Source of the DNA: a virus
Virus record (IMG/VR): IMGVR_UViG_3300042879_004465
Location: 1-60,595 of that record
Reading direction: 5' to 3' (one strand)
DNA: 60,595 bases
Shown: positions 8,442 to 17,071 of the stretch, one piece after another
Layout of the letters: every line of letters begins with the position of its first letter
How positions within the stretch are numbered: the stretch's first letter is position 1
The notes under the pieces: generated by a model
What the model was told of the DNA's origin: nothing
Databases searched by the model: none
What the model saw: only the letters and a program-made list of their open reading frames with translations
Translations under genes and position numbers: made by a program

Positions 8442-9305
8442 ATGAGTTCATTTTCAGATTTTAAGAAGCGTAGCAAGAATTCGGTTCAGGACCTCAGCAA
8501 GAAGCTGGAGAGTCTCAACAGCAAGGAAAGCTACAAGGATGAGCGGTTCTGGAAGCCGTCTCTGGACGCATCCAAGAACGGGTATGCCGTAATCCGTTTC
8601 CTGCCAGCAGTGGAGGGAGAGGATGTTCCTTTCATCAAGTTCTATACACACGCCTTCCGTGGCAAGGGTGGTTGGTTCATCGAGAACTGCCGCACTACTC
8701 TTGGAGAGAAGTGCCCGGTCTGCGAAGCCAATACTGAGCTTTGGAACAGCGGGCTTGAGGAGGACAAGGATATTGCCAGAAATCGTAAGCGCAAGCTTAA
8801 CTACATCAGCAACATTTTGGTGATCAGCGATCCTTCCAACCCGGATAACGAGGGTAAGGTTTTCTTGTTCAAGTATGGAACCAAGATTTTTGAGAAGGTT
8901 CAGGCGCTAATGAGTCCTGAGTTCAAGGACGAGACCCCGGTTGATCCTTTCAACTTCTGGGAAGGCGCCGACTTCAAGCTCAAGATTCGCAATGTCGGTG
9001 GTTATGTAAACTACGACAGAAGCGAGTTTTCGGCTCCGGCTCCTCTGTTTGGAGGAGATGACAAGAAGCTTGAGTTGCTTTGGAAAAAGCAGTATCCTCT
9101 TGGAGAGTTCCTTAGTCCCGCCACGTTCAAGTCTTACGAGGAGCTCAAGGAGCGCTTCAAGAAGACTGTTGGTGAGGATATTCGCGAGCAGTTTGACGAA
9201 AACTCCGAGAGAACCGTAGAGGACGACTCAACGGTGGAGCAGGTTCCATCGGAAGATGTGGACACTCTGGATTACTTTAAGTCTCTTAAAAATAAACAGG
9301 ACTGA
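8442..9305 (+). CDS. gp32: Single-stranded DNA-binding protein gp32
   Basis: A 287-residue homologue of T4 gp32, which coats ssDNA during replication, recombination and repair. The zinc site is visible as H70, C83, C91 and C94 (ENCRTTLGEKCPVCEAN). The N-terminus is basic, as needed for cooperative self-binding, and the C-terminus is acidic, as used for partner binding. AAAGG stands just before ATG. Codon use differs from the neighbours: lysine is almost always AAG and leucine often CTC or CTT, as expected of a highly expressed gene. It is followed at once by a strong bidirectional terminator. Confidence 0.92.
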   Translation: MSSFSDFKKRSKNSVQDLSKKLESLNSKESYKDERFWKPSLDASKNGYAVIRFLPAVEGEDVPFIKFYTHAFRGKGGWFIENCRTTLGEKCPVCEANTELWNSGLEEDKDIARNRKRKLNYISNILVISDPSNPDNEGKVFLFKYGTKIFEKVQALMSPEFKDETPVDPFNFWEGADFKLKIRNVGGYVNYDRSEFSAPAPLFGGDDKKLELLWKKQYPLGEFLSPATFKSYEELKERFKKTVGEDIREQFDENSERTVEDDSTVEQVPSEDVDTLDYFKSLKNKQD

Positions 9306-9332
9306 AAAAACCCCCCGAAAGGGGGGTTTTTT
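9305..9332. terminator. Bidirectional intrinsic terminator after gp32
   Basis: Six A, a 6-bp C/G stem (9311-9316 with 9321-9326) with a GAAA loop, then six T. The flanking A and T runs make it work in both directions. It overlaps the gp32 stop codon by one base and the stop of the convergent leftward gene at 9331. Confidence 0.92.
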
Positions 9333-9945
9333 ATTTTCTCCAATGTGGAGTGTCAGTTATCTGATTGGCAGTTAAATTAAATAAAGATTGTGTAGTTGGT
9401 ACAGTATAGTGGGGGTCATCAAAATCTCTTTTTTTATTCATTGAAGCTGTAAATTTTAATGAACTTTCTATTTGTTTAAAAGCAGGCTCAAGCATTTCTA
9501 TTGTTTTCATAGAAATTTTTTTGTCGGTTGCTTTTTCTACCTGATTTTGAAGTTTTGATAATTGATTATTTTTTTCTGTCAACGCAGCTCCATTTAGTTT
9601 GTTTGGATTTTCCTGTAAAGAAGGAGCTTTAGGTGGATTTATTTTTGTTTGTGCATTTGTATCGACCACCACATTGCTTGAATTTTTTGCTGCATTTGCA
9701 TTAAAATTTGTAGTTAAAGTTGGCGCAATGACCGGAGAAATTTCAGGGGATATAGGCTTACTTTCCATTATGGAAGGAGTCTGCACGGCTTCTACTGATG
9801 TTGGTATTCTTAATAATTCTGGGGCTTCCAATTTAGGAGCTTTATTTTCCGAGACTTCTGTTTTCATTGGGGTAGCAGAGACATTGATTGTCTCTGCTGG
9901 ATTATTATCTAATCCTAAAATTGAATTTTTGTTTGAGTTTTCCAT
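9331..9945 (-). CDS. Hypothetical low-complexity protein in baseplate-hub operon
   Basis: A 204-residue protein. The first 110 residues are rich in Pro, Ser, Asn and Thr and look disordered. Residues 120-165 are predicted helical (KNNQLSKLQNQVEKATDKK) and a short C-terminal part ends in DTPHWRK. No known family was recognised. It is the last gene of the leftward operon gp4-gp54-gp26-small-ORF and shares a TAATG overlap with the preceding gene. It could be a tail-assembly factor or tape-measure accessory; this is unsupported beyond context. Confidence 0.55.
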   Translation of the reverse strand: MENSNKNSILGLDNNPAETINVSATPMKTEVSENKAPKLEAPELLRIPTSVEAVQTPSIMESKPISPEISPVIAPTLTTNFNANAAKNSSNVVVDTNAQTKINPPKAPSLQENPNKLNGAALTEKNNQLSKLQNQVEKATDKKISMKTIEMLEPAFKQIESSLKFTASMNKKRDFDDPHYTVPTTQSLFNLTANQITDTPHWRK

Positions 9946-10133
9946 TAGTATCTACTCTGCATTATTTGCTGCTGTTTTTCGGTTGTTTCTTGCTCTATAT
10001 GATCATTTAACATGTTAATATAAATTTCGTATTCCCAAGGATACATGTTTTCTATTTCTGTCACGGAAAGTCTTTGGGTATTCGTAAGTAAAAATAAAAT
10101 TTTGTAATAATCTACTAAATTAAAATAATTCAC
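9945..10133 (-). CDS. Small baseplate-assembly protein (gp51-like or chaperone-like)
   Basis: A 62-residue protein with a GTG start, between gp26 and the low-complexity gene. The pattern NMYPWEYEIYINMLNDHIEQ resembles short T4-like tail-assembly proteins that contain a 'YPxExxIYxxLL' motif. In T4-like phages a small hub-assembly factor (gp51) or chaperone lies near gp26. Similarity is weak and from memory, so the symbol is withheld. Confidence 0.45.
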   Translation of the reverse strand: MNYFNLVDYYKILFLLTNTQRLSVTEIENMYPWEYEIYINMLNDHIEQETTEKQQQIMQSRY

Positions 10134-10135
10134 AC

Positions 10136-10807
10136 TTAGATAAAAAAACGCAAAAAACCCTCGATTTCCACTTTTTCTCCATTTATTTCATTTACATAAT
10201 ACAGGCTTGGAGAAGAATTTAAAAATGTTTTTAAAAGTTTTTCGTCTTTTATTGATATCTCATTTACTATTTGTTGTATTTCCTCTACTTTCAGGACTTT
10301 TAAATCGTATTTATTCCCATTGATTATCAAAGATTTTATTGATTTTTTTATCAATTCATTTTCGTTTATGGTACTAATATCAAAATAATCTTTAGCCTTT
10401 AATTGTTCTGCTTCTATGATTATGCCATTGCTTAAAGATATTTGTTCCTCAAGTAATCCGTTTTTCAATGTTATTTCGTTGATATTCACAGAAAACGATA
10501 TATTTTTTTCCCCTAGAAGATTTAACTTAATTTGTTCTTCTACGCTTTTTGATCTAAGTTGAAGAAATAAAAACTCTAGATCCGGAATGTAAAGATTTTC
10601 TGGATCTTTAATATTTGAACAGTTTTTTAAAATTTGACAAATATTTTTTACTATTTGTCCTACGTTATTTTCTTGTGAAATTATAGATATTAATTTTTGA
10701 TCTTTTATTTTAAAAGGACTGAAACTAATTTCTTTGCCAGAAACTGGAAGTTTCGTGGAATACTGAGGTTGAATTTGATTTATTTGATTTAAAATTTCTT
10801 GTAACAT
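10136..10807 (-). CDS. gp26: Baseplate hub protein gp26
   Basis: A 223-residue homologue of T4 gp26, a baseplate hub assembly component. The key features are KEISFSPFKIKDQK near residue 25 and LEFLFLQLRSKSVEEQI near 90, which match the T4 pattern (PFKVKDEK...EYLFLQIRAKSVGE). The rest is alternating beta and helix with no membrane segments. It lies in a leftward operon one base after the gp54-like gene. Length is close to T4 gp26 (208 residues). Confidence 0.75.
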   Translation of the reverse strand: MLQEILNQINQIQPQYSTKLPVSGKEISFSPFKIKDQKLISIISQENNVGQIVKNICQILKNCSNIKDPENLYIPDLEFLFLQLRSKSVEEQIKLNLLGEKNISFSVNINEITLKNGLLEEQISLSNGIIIEAEQLKAKDYFDISTINENELIKKSIKSLIINGNKYDLKVLKVEEIQQIVNEISIKDEKLLKTFLNSSPSLYYVNEINGEKVEIEGFLRFFI

Positions 10808-10808
10808 T

Positions 10809-11390
10809 TTAATTTGTCGCTAATTTAAAATTATATTCCCTGAATGCAAATCTTACAATTATTTTTAGGTATTCGTTATTTGATGTAGCAGATAATTGAA
10901 TTGGGGCTATTTCAACCGGATATGTTTCTTGAAAGGTATAAGTTCCTGTAATTGTTCCGTTTAAATCTAAAATGTCTACTTTTATAGAACTGTTTTCTGC
11001 ATAATTTCTATAAAAGTCACTTACCCAAACCTTTATGTTTCCATCATTTTGGTAATATATACTTTTCATCCAATCATTTACATTTTCTAAAAGTTTTAAA
11101 TTTCCAAACACGGGAAAGGTAATCAAAACTCCATCTCTGTATGCCAATCCTCTTGCTACGGTTCTTCCTAATCCAGGGCCCGCTAAAGCATCTGCTTGAG
11201 TTGTCATAGTTATGACAGGAAGAAGAATGTTTTCCGCAATGTAAGAATTGGGAGTACCTTCCGATCCAATAGATTCTCCGATTGGAAAATACTTTGAGTT
11301 TTTTATTGTTACCAAAAATCTATTTGATCTTTGGAGACCCCCGTTATTTGCTATTCTGTTTTTTAATGCACCAATTGAAATGTCAGCCAT
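10809..11390 (-). CDS. gp54: Tail-tube-fold protein, probably baseplate tube initiator gp54
   Basis: A 193-residue protein of the gp19/gp54 tail-tube type. It begins RIANNGGLQRSNRFLVTI, has a middle VLITFPVFGNLKLLENVNDWMK, then VDILDLNGTITGTYTFQETYP and ends in a beta-strand pair (YLKIIVRFAFREYNF). In T4, gp54 starts tail-tube growth on the baseplate together with gp48, and a gp48-like gene lies 450 bases away. T4 gp54 is longer (320 residues). Its ATG overlaps the gp4 stop by eight bases. It could instead be another gp19 paralogue. Confidence 0.65.
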   Translation of the reverse strand: MADISIGALKNRIANNGGLQRSNRFLVTIKNSKYFPIGESIGSEGTPNSYIAENILLPVITMTTQADALAGPGLGRTVARGLAYRDGVLITFPVFGNLKLLENVNDWMKSIYYQNDGNIKVWVSDFYRNYAENSSIKVDILDLNGTITGTYTFQETYPVEIAPIQLSATSNNEYLKIIVRFAFREYNFKLATN

Positions 11391-11799
11391 TGAATATGTC
11401 CTTTTCTGTTAAAATTTTAAATTCCATTCCGTGTTTGATGCAAAAATTTTTTGCGGCTTGCCATTTGGCTGAGTTTATTAGAAATAAAATTTTTTCTTTT
11501 TTTGATGCAGATTCTTTTAAATTTACTTGTTTGTTTGGCTTTACTTCAATCAATATACTTTTTTTTTCTTGATTTTTTTCTAATTGAATTAAAAAGTCCG
11601 GTATGTATCTATGCACTTTCTTATCAATCGGATGCACGTATGGAATTTCTATTTCTTCAAATGACCACTTTTTAACTGATGTGTTTTCATCCAAAAACTT
11701 GCAAACTCTTCTTTCCCATAGAGATCGGCATAAAAGTTCAGTTTTTGAGCCCACATACTTATTTGGATTTTTTGGGGTAAATCTGGTTTTATAGGCCAT
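11383..11799 (-). CDS. gp4: Head completion protein gp4
   Basis: A 138-residue homologue of T4 gp4 (150 residues), which completes filled heads before tail joining and has a TnsA-like nuclease fold. It begins MAYKTRFTPKNPNKY, followed by ELLCRSLWERRVCKFLDEN, VKKWSFEEIEIPY, RYIPDFLIQ and a conserved IEVKPNKQ strand. D and E-x-K residues of the nuclease fold are present. I chose ATG at 11799 over an in-frame TTG at 11805 because homologues start MAYK. Late box 11809-11815 lies nine bases upstream. Confidence 0.82.
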   Translation of the reverse strand: MAYKTRFTPKNPNKYVGSKTELLCRSLWERRVCKFLDENTSVKKWSFEEIEIPYVHPIDKKVHRYIPDFLIQLEKNQEKKSILIEVKPNKQVNLKESASKKEKILFLINSAKWQAAKNFCIKHGMEFKILTEKDIFNG

Positions 11800-11808
11800 T
11801 TGCAAAAA

Positions 11809-11815
11809 TATTTAG
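11809..11815 (-). promoter_or_regulatory. Late promoter box CTAAATA (leftward)
   Basis: CTAAATA on the minus strand, nine bases before the gp4 ATG. It drives gp4, gp54-like, gp26 and two small genes. The divergent box at 11828-11834 is only 12 bases away. Confidence 0.65.
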
Positions 11816-11827
11816 GTAATTTTCTTC

Positions 11828-11834
11828 CTAAATA
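11828..11834 (+). promoter_or_regulatory. Late promoter box CTAAATA
   Basis: CTAAATA ten bases before the gp48 ATG at 11845. It is divergent from the gp4 late box within a 45-base intergenic region. Confidence 0.65.
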
Positions 11835-11844
11835 ATTTTATAAA

Positions 11845-12621
11845 ATGCCAATAGAATTAGCATATCCTTTAGTATACAATGAAGAAGTGCCGTTTGCTGT
11901 AATTTTTTCTTGTGCTCCATATTCCGTATTGGCAGCGGATAGAACTAGATCTGGCATAGCAGATAGAAGAGTATTAGCAATATCATTGCCATTTAATAGC
12001 GAACCAAAAATGTCATTAGAACATACTTTTGCGGAGGGAACTAATCCAGTGGGCCCGGTTCTTAGTTTGGCAGGATTAAAAAACACTGCCGGTGGTTATG
12101 ATGCTTTAATGGAACGACTGGCTGCTCCTGCTGCAGCTTTTTACGAGGCTACTTTTACAACGGATACATATAGAAGATTTAGCAACGTGACCGAAGCAAC
12201 AATGACCAGCGAAGCTCGTAGGGCATTTTCTTTTAAATTTTTGTTTGTACCAAAAAGCGCCGATGAATCTGAAGTAGTAGATGCTATAGTAAATAATTTT
12301 AAAAATTTTTCATACCCCCAAAAAATTGAAGATCTACCGGAAAGAACTCTTCCTCAAAATTTATGGACTATAGAGGGATTTTCTACCGTAGCCGATACAG
12401 AATATCTCACAAACAGTTGGCTAGGAAATCCGCTTCCTTGTGTATTAAAATCAATGGAAGTGGACAAAGGCGATCCAAGTGATCCGGTTTTAAAAGTTTT
12501 GCCTAATACAAGAGCACTGACAACACTCTTGCAGCTTACATTTATAGAATTTGAAACGGGAACACACGATCTACTTAATAATGTTCTTTTATCTAAATCA
12601 GAAATAGCGGCGGGGAAATAA
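11845..12621 (+). CDS. gp48: Baseplate tail-tube cap protein gp48
   Basis: A 258-residue protein matching the gp48 type, which sits on the baseplate hub and nucleates the tail tube. The central motif is FSFKFLFVPKSADESEVVDAI then FKNFSYPQ, equivalent to the F-x-F-x-L-x-P-K...I...F...YP pattern of gp48 homologues. A C-terminal TTLLQLTFIEFET strand follows. It is shorter than T4 gp48 (364 residues). It is followed after two bases by gp53. Confidence 0.72.
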   Translation: MPIELAYPLVYNEEVPFAVIFSCAPYSVLAADRTRSGIADRRVLAISLPFNSEPKMSLEHTFAEGTNPVGPVLSLAGLKNTAGGYDALMERLAAPAAAFYEATFTTDTYRRFSNVTEATMTSEARRAFSFKFLFVPKSADESEVVDAIVNNFKNFSYPQKIEDLPERTLPQNLWTIEGFSTVADTEYLTNSWLGNPLPCVLKSMEVDKGDPSDPVLKVLPNTRALTTLLQLTFIEFETGTHDLLNNVLLSKSEIAAGK

Positions 12622-12623
12622 TA

Positions 12624-13547
12624 ATGCAATATTTTAGTAATTTTCCAAAAGTGAATGAAACAATAAATGGAAAGTCAAAAAATTTAGTTAATATTTTATG
12701 CGCCCCGGATATATTTCCCGAAGAAAGCGAGACGGCTTTTACTTCAAATGAAGTTGCTATTGGAGTGGGAGATTTGGCTCATAGTATTTATGAAGATGCC
12801 AATAATTTTTGGGCTATAATGTATGCCAATGATTCGATAAATCCTTGGACAATTGGGTTGGAAGATGAAAGCGAGTTTAAACAAAACAATGCAAATTATT
12901 TTGGATATTTTGCAAAATACACAACCGCTCCTAAGCTAGATCCAAATTGTTATGTTGAATTTAAATCAGGAGATATAATTGTACCAGTCGTGAACGGGCT
13001 TGGATATACCGCTGCGCAGGATGTATTTGCCGATTACAATTTACTGGGAACTAGTTCTTCAGCTTTTCCTGCTTGGGTAGTTGATAACTTTTTTGAGGAC
13101 ACGAAAAAAGCAAAAATAACACCGGTAATTAACATTGGAGGAACTGCGAGTACGGATGAATATCCTCCGGTTGGCAGCGGTTTTTTTGTGCTAAGAAAAG
13201 GAAATACTGGATATTATCCTATAGAAAATAGCTACAATCCTACCCAAAGAACAGTAGATGGGTTAACTTCTTATCAATACACAAAATCCCCGGCTACTTT
13301 TCAAAAAATAAATGAACCAAGTAAAGTATTGTCTCCCGCGACTATTATAGCCAGAACCGTAGGAAATTTGGATACTTTGCTTACAGTGGCGTCCGCAAAT
13401 GCGCCATTAAGTGCGGGGCTTTCTGCTTATACCGAATATAATATCACTACTACAGATTTGGCATTTACAAAACAACAAGCAGCAAAAAGTTCTTTGACAT
13501 ATGTTAAGGAAAATTATTTAAGATTAATATTACAAAGTGTAACATAA
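12624..13547 (+). CDS. gp53: Baseplate wedge subunit gp53
   Basis: A 307-residue protein. The N-terminus (QYFSNFPKVNETING) and the NFWAIMYANDSINPW segment near residue 62 match the gp53 pattern 'YF..FP...Y.......NI' plus the LysM-like 'YW.I...N.I.DP'. T4 gp53 has 196 residues, so about 110 residues are extra, in a region from 100 to 230 that looks beta-rich. gp53 joins wedges into the baseplate ring. It is tightly packed between gp48 and the hub-like gene. Confidence 0.7.
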   Translation: MQYFSNFPKVNETINGKSKNLVNILCAPDIFPEESETAFTSNEVAIGVGDLAHSIYEDANNFWAIMYANDSINPWTIGLEDESEFKQNNANYFGYFAKYTTAPKLDPNCYVEFKSGDIIVPVVNGLGYTAAQDVFADYNLLGTSSSAFPAWVVDNFFEDTKKAKITPVINIGGTASTDEYPPVGSGFFVLRKGNTGYYPIENSYNPTQRTVDGLTSYQYTKSPATFQKINEPSKVLSPATIIARTVGNLDTLLTVASANAPLSAGLSAYTEYNITTTDLAFTKQQAAKSSLTYVKENYLRLILQSVT

Positions 13548-13548
13548 T

Positions 13549-15861
13549 ATGGCAAATCCAATTTCTACTGTAATTACTTCTATTTTATTGAAATCCGATA
13601 GAGATTCCGAATTTGATTTAGAAATTTTTAATAAAAATTCTTTATGTCAATTCGAAAGAATGGAATTGGAAGAAAGCGTAAACAACGTTTTTCCTACTGG
13701 CGCTCTTATAATTAGAGACACTAGTGATATAATAACTTATATTTCTCAGAAAAAAATAAAAAGTTTTGAAATCGGATTCGAAAACGGAGAAAGATACAAA
13801 TGGTACATAACTTCGTTGACGTATGCAAACAACGCTGCATCGGAAATTGACCAAAGCTTTGTTGTAATTTATTTCACAAATTCTATATTTTTTGAATCTC
13901 AAAGAGCTTCTTTTTATGATGAAAAAAATATAGTAGTCAATGAGAATGGAGAGGAACAAGTAGGAGAATCAATACCTTTATTTGGAATTCCTTATCCTTT
14001 CATGACAACACCTGAGCATATAATAAGAACTTATGGAGAAAGAGCGGTTTTTAGCCCTCAGCTTACTCCGCCCAAAAATTCTAATACTCCTTCCGGGCAG
14101 AACATAGGGTGTGGTGTAAATTTATTCATAAAAAATACACAAAAACCCACTAATTATGTTTTGTTCAGACCAAGAATTTCTGACGCACAAAGGTTTGAAC
14201 AATATCAAACAAATATAATTTCTTATTTAAATTATATTTTTACTTATGCAATAGATCAAGAAGCAAAAAAACCATATTTTATGTTTTGGACGGACTTCGG
14301 AAATTGTTTAAATTACAAATATTTTAATTTAACAAAAGATTTAGAATCAGGGGAATTTGGCGTTGATCTTCCGGATACAGATAACGGAAAAATTGAAGTT
14401 TTTTCTGTCTACGCTTCTGATAATACAGATCAACAAGTAGAGGTTGAAGGAGAATTAGTTTCTAGTAAAAAAATATATGTTTTAGTTACAAATCCTGCAT
14501 ATTCAATTAATGAAAAAAATTATTACTACTTAAGAAGTTCTCCGATATACTTGGAAAATCAAGCACACGAACTTGCGGGATCTACGAGTAGCGCAGAAAG
14601 ATTAATGTCTCCATTTTTAAGTGAATCCGCAAACACTACTTTGACGACAGTTACTTCATATACCACTAATGACTCTGGAGAGGATTATTTATTAAGAACA
14701 TCGAATTTAAAAGATTCAAATTTAGTTCAATTGCAAGATGGCGGCTATTACGGTTATGCAAAAGATTTTACCATGCATAATAATCCAATAACTGTTACAG
14801 ATGCTGTTGGGTCGTATGAAAATTTGTTGAACTACATGAAGTGTACCCCTTTGGCACTTAGGGATTCATTTGCTCCCAGTGGGGCCCAAACCCCATTATA
14901 TCCTTTTAATGACAACAAATATATATGGCAGTTTCAATATGATATAACCACTACTCACCCAAATATGGGAACAAGCGGAGGAGGTGGCGTCATTTCAAAT
15001 GATTTTTATCAAGAAATTAATAGCGTATTACAAACTCCTGTAGAAGGAAATGGATCTGATGTAGGTTCCATGTTAATTGACGGTATTTTAAAAGATGTTG
15101 CTTTCAATAAAGTCATGGAGGCAAAGTACACTGCAATGAAAGAACAAGATGAATATGATAATTACAGAAGAGTTCTTTTGGAAAAAGCAGAAAAAGAAAA
15201 TTTTATTTCCAATGTATTGTGCTGCATGGGACAAGATCTTACTTCTAATAAAGAAGAATGGTTTTTTGCAAAAATAACTGGTTACATCAAAGATTACAGA
15301 ACAATAGTAGCAGGCAATACTGTGTTGTTACGCAGACAAAATGATACCGCATGGCTTTATTCTTGGGAACGCCTTGAGCCCGGTCCACTATTTTATGGAC
15401 TAAGCGGAGCAAGCGGGGACGTGATAAGAGCTCAGGCATCATATCATAATATGCTACATGGATGGACTACAAATCCTTGTTATGGCTCTACTGGAGATCC
15501 GACTGCAGGGCAAATAGAAAGTTTAGCAAGCGGAAGCGGGTTCATTGGGATGGAAACATGGGCCATAAATTTAAATGAAAGATTAAATGACATCGAAGGA
15601 TCGACTTTATTCGAAAATTACCTCGGCCCCGGATATAATAAATCAAATTTGACAGACAGTGAATTTAAATATAAACCAATAGGATACAAAGAGCCTAATT
15701 ATGATGATTCAATCAAAGGAGAGGCCAGTCATCCCGTGAAAATGTACAAAATACCAACTAACACTTTAAGGCAAATGGGAGGGCTTTCTCCTGTGCCATC
15801 GTTTGAAGGAATCTACACTTATTACTTTATTGCGGAAAATGCCGTGGATGGGAGCTGCTAA
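13549..15861 (+). CDS. Large baseplate hub-like structural protein
   Basis: A 770-residue protein. Its N-terminus (DLEIFNKNSLCQFERMELEE then FPTGALIIRD) has the beta-barrel look of hub proteins such as T4 gp27 or P2 gpD. A helical region (KVMEAKYTAMKEQDEYDNY) near residue 525 precedes a part with EEWFFAKITGYIKDY and NTVLLRRQNDTAWLYSW. T4 places gene 5 after gene 53, but no lysozyme domain is visible. A hub role is inferred from position and N-terminal pattern. TAATG couples it to the next gene. Confidence 0.45.
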   Translation: MANPISTVITSILLKSDRDSEFDLEIFNKNSLCQFERMELEESVNNVFPTGALIIRDTSDIITYISQKKIKSFEIGFENGERYKWYITSLTYANNAASEIDQSFVVIYFTNSIFFESQRASFYDEKNIVVNENGEEQVGESIPLFGIPYPFMTTPEHIIRTYGERAVFSPQLTPPKNSNTPSGQNIGCGVNLFIKNTQKPTNYVLFRPRISDAQRFEQYQTNIISYLNYIFTYAIDQEAKKPYFMFWTDFGNCLNYKYFNLTKDLESGEFGVDLPDTDNGKIEVFSVYASDNTDQQVEVEGELVSSKKIYVLVTNPAYSINEKNYYYLRSSPIYLENQAHELAGSTSSAERLMSPFLSESANTTLTTVTSYTTNDSGEDYLLRTSNLKDSNLVQLQDGGYYGYAKDFTMHNNPITVTDAVGSYENLLNYMKCTPLALRDSFAPSGAQTPLYPFNDNKYIWQFQYDITTTHPNMGTSGGGGVISNDFYQEINSVLQTPVEGNGSDVGSMLIDGILKDVAFNKVMEAKYTAMKEQDEYDNYRRVLLEKAEKENFISNVLCCMGQDLTSNKEEWFFAKITGYIKDYRTIVAGNTVLLRRQNDTAWLYSWERLEPGPLFYGLSGASGDVIRAQASYHNMLHGWTTNPCYGSTGDPTAGQIESLASGSGFIGMETWAINLNERLNDIEGSTLFENYLGPGYNKSNLTDSEFKYKPIGYKEPNYDDSIKGEASHPVKMYKIPTNTLRQMGGLSPVPSFEGIYTYYFIAENAVDGSC

Positions 15862-16655
15862 TGTCCAAAAAAATTACAATACTGGGAACAAATGTTCTCA
15901 AGGTTCAAACTGGAAATGCCGTATCAAATAGATTTGAATATATTTGCGCCAATCCAGAAATAACAAGTGGAAATTTGGAAGCTCCAGGTAGTTTGGATGA
16001 TTGTTATGCTTTCTTTCCTGAAATTTTAAATATAGCGAAAGCTTTGGGTGTAGGAAATAGTTATAGTGTTCCAGCTTTTTTTGGAATAAGCGGCGCTTCA
16101 TCTGGTATTTTTCCTTGCGGGCTGTCTGGAAGTTCTGGGATATCCGGAGGAGTTTCCGGTGGAATGCCTTTGATATTCAAGGAACCAGATAAGGAATGTC
16201 TAAAAATAGAAGATCTTTTGGGAAAAGAATGGATGGGATGTTTTTGGCCAGATCCTCTTGCAAACTTTAGTTGTGATTGTCCAGTTTATGGGGATATGTA
16301 TGAAAATTATTTAAAGTATAGATTGGGTTCTGCTACTTTCTGGAATACTCCATTGCAAGTTCCTATATGGAGGCAGGAATTTATAGAGTCGGTAAAAAGT
16401 TTAATAGAAATAACAGTAACTGGAAGTCTTTCGTATAGACCGGGAGATATCGTTTATATAAAAATTGACAATTTAACCGGATTGGCCTCAGGAGATCCAG
16501 AAATGGAAATGGACAAAAGCGCAAGAACAGGTTTTTATTATATAATGAGAGCAAAAAATGTTATTAAAAATGATGGTGGCCATACAACGATTTTATCGCT
16601 TACGCGATTTACAGAGGAAAATTTTTATCCAGATGTAGTGGTTTCTGAGGAATAA
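15861..16655 (+). CDS. Baseplate hub-associated protein
   Basis: A 264-residue protein, translationally coupled (TAATG) to the 770-residue gene and followed by gp25. Residues 75-105 are a Gly/Ser-rich linker (SGASSGIFPCGLSGSSG). The C-terminal third (SYRPGDIVYIKI...SARTGFYYIMRAKNVIKN then TTILSLTRF) resembles the end of gpD/gp27-type hub domains, where a G-x-Y-I...H...G-x-x-x-T-x-L-x-L-x-R stretch is common. The two genes may therefore be a split hub. No enzymatic motif was seen. Confidence 0.45.
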   Translation: MSKKITILGTNVLKVQTGNAVSNRFEYICANPEITSGNLEAPGSLDDCYAFFPEILNIAKALGVGNSYSVPAFFGISGASSGIFPCGLSGSSGISGGVSGGMPLIFKEPDKECLKIEDLLGKEWMGCFWPDPLANFSCDCPVYGDMYENYLKYRLGSATFWNTPLQVPIWRQEFIESVKSLIEITVTGSLSYRPGDIVYIKIDNLTGLASGDPEMEMDKSARTGFYYIMRAKNVIKNDGGHTTILSLTRFTEENFYPDVVVSEE

Positions 16656-16658
16656 TCT

Positions 16659-16666
16659 TATAAATA
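16659..16666 (+). promoter_or_regulatory. Late promoter box TATAAATA
   Basis: An exact T4-type late box, nine bases before the gp25 ATG at 16676. Confidence 0.6.
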
Positions 16667-16675
16667 TTCTTGACT

Positions 16676-17071
16676 ATGGAAAAAAAAGATTTTGACATTT
16701 TGCTTTCACCAATAAAAACTGCCAATCAAAAAAAGGATATTTCTTTTTTTATCGGAGTTTCATCGGTAGGACAAAAAATTCAAAATTTACTTTATACTGT
16801 GAAGGGGAATAGAGCCTTCATGTCAACTTTTGGTACAAATCTCCAAATATCCTTAAGTACATACAATAGCGGAAAAAGAGCAATTCTTCTCAGTTCCTTG
16901 AAATCAAGTATAGAAAATAAAATTAAAACATTAAAAAATGTGAATATTTCAATGAAAAATAGTTACGTGGCTTCAAATTATGTTGATGTCAAGGTTGTAT
17001 TTGATTACATGAGTCAAGATGGATTGAAGAAAAATAACCAAGTTACAGTCTCAATAAATATGAATACATGA
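16676..17071 (+). CDS. gp25: Baseplate wedge protein gp25
   Basis: A 131-residue homologue of T4 gp25 (132 residues), the lysozyme-like-fold wedge protein that starts sheath assembly. It begins MEKKDFDILLSP. RAFMSTFGTNLQISLSTYN corresponds to the conserved 'R...P.fG..l...lF' region, and the C-terminus is VDVKVVFDYMSQDGLK. I chose ATG at 16676 over an upstream TTG because of length and the promoter. It overlaps gp6 by four bases (ATGA). Confidence 0.75.
   Translation: MEKKDFDILLSPIKTANQKKDISFFIGVSSVGQKIQNLLYTVKGNRAFMSTFGTNLQISLSTYNSGKRAILLSSLKSSIENKIKTLKNVNISMKNSYVASNYVDVKVVFDYMSQDGLKKNNQVTVSINMNT

Noticed and set aside
9599-10018. Rightward 139-codon open frame opposite the low-complexity gene
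   Set aside because: It is antisense to two genes with matching operon spacing, has no ribosome-binding site and its composition mirrors the Pro/Ser/Thr-rich sequence on the other strand.
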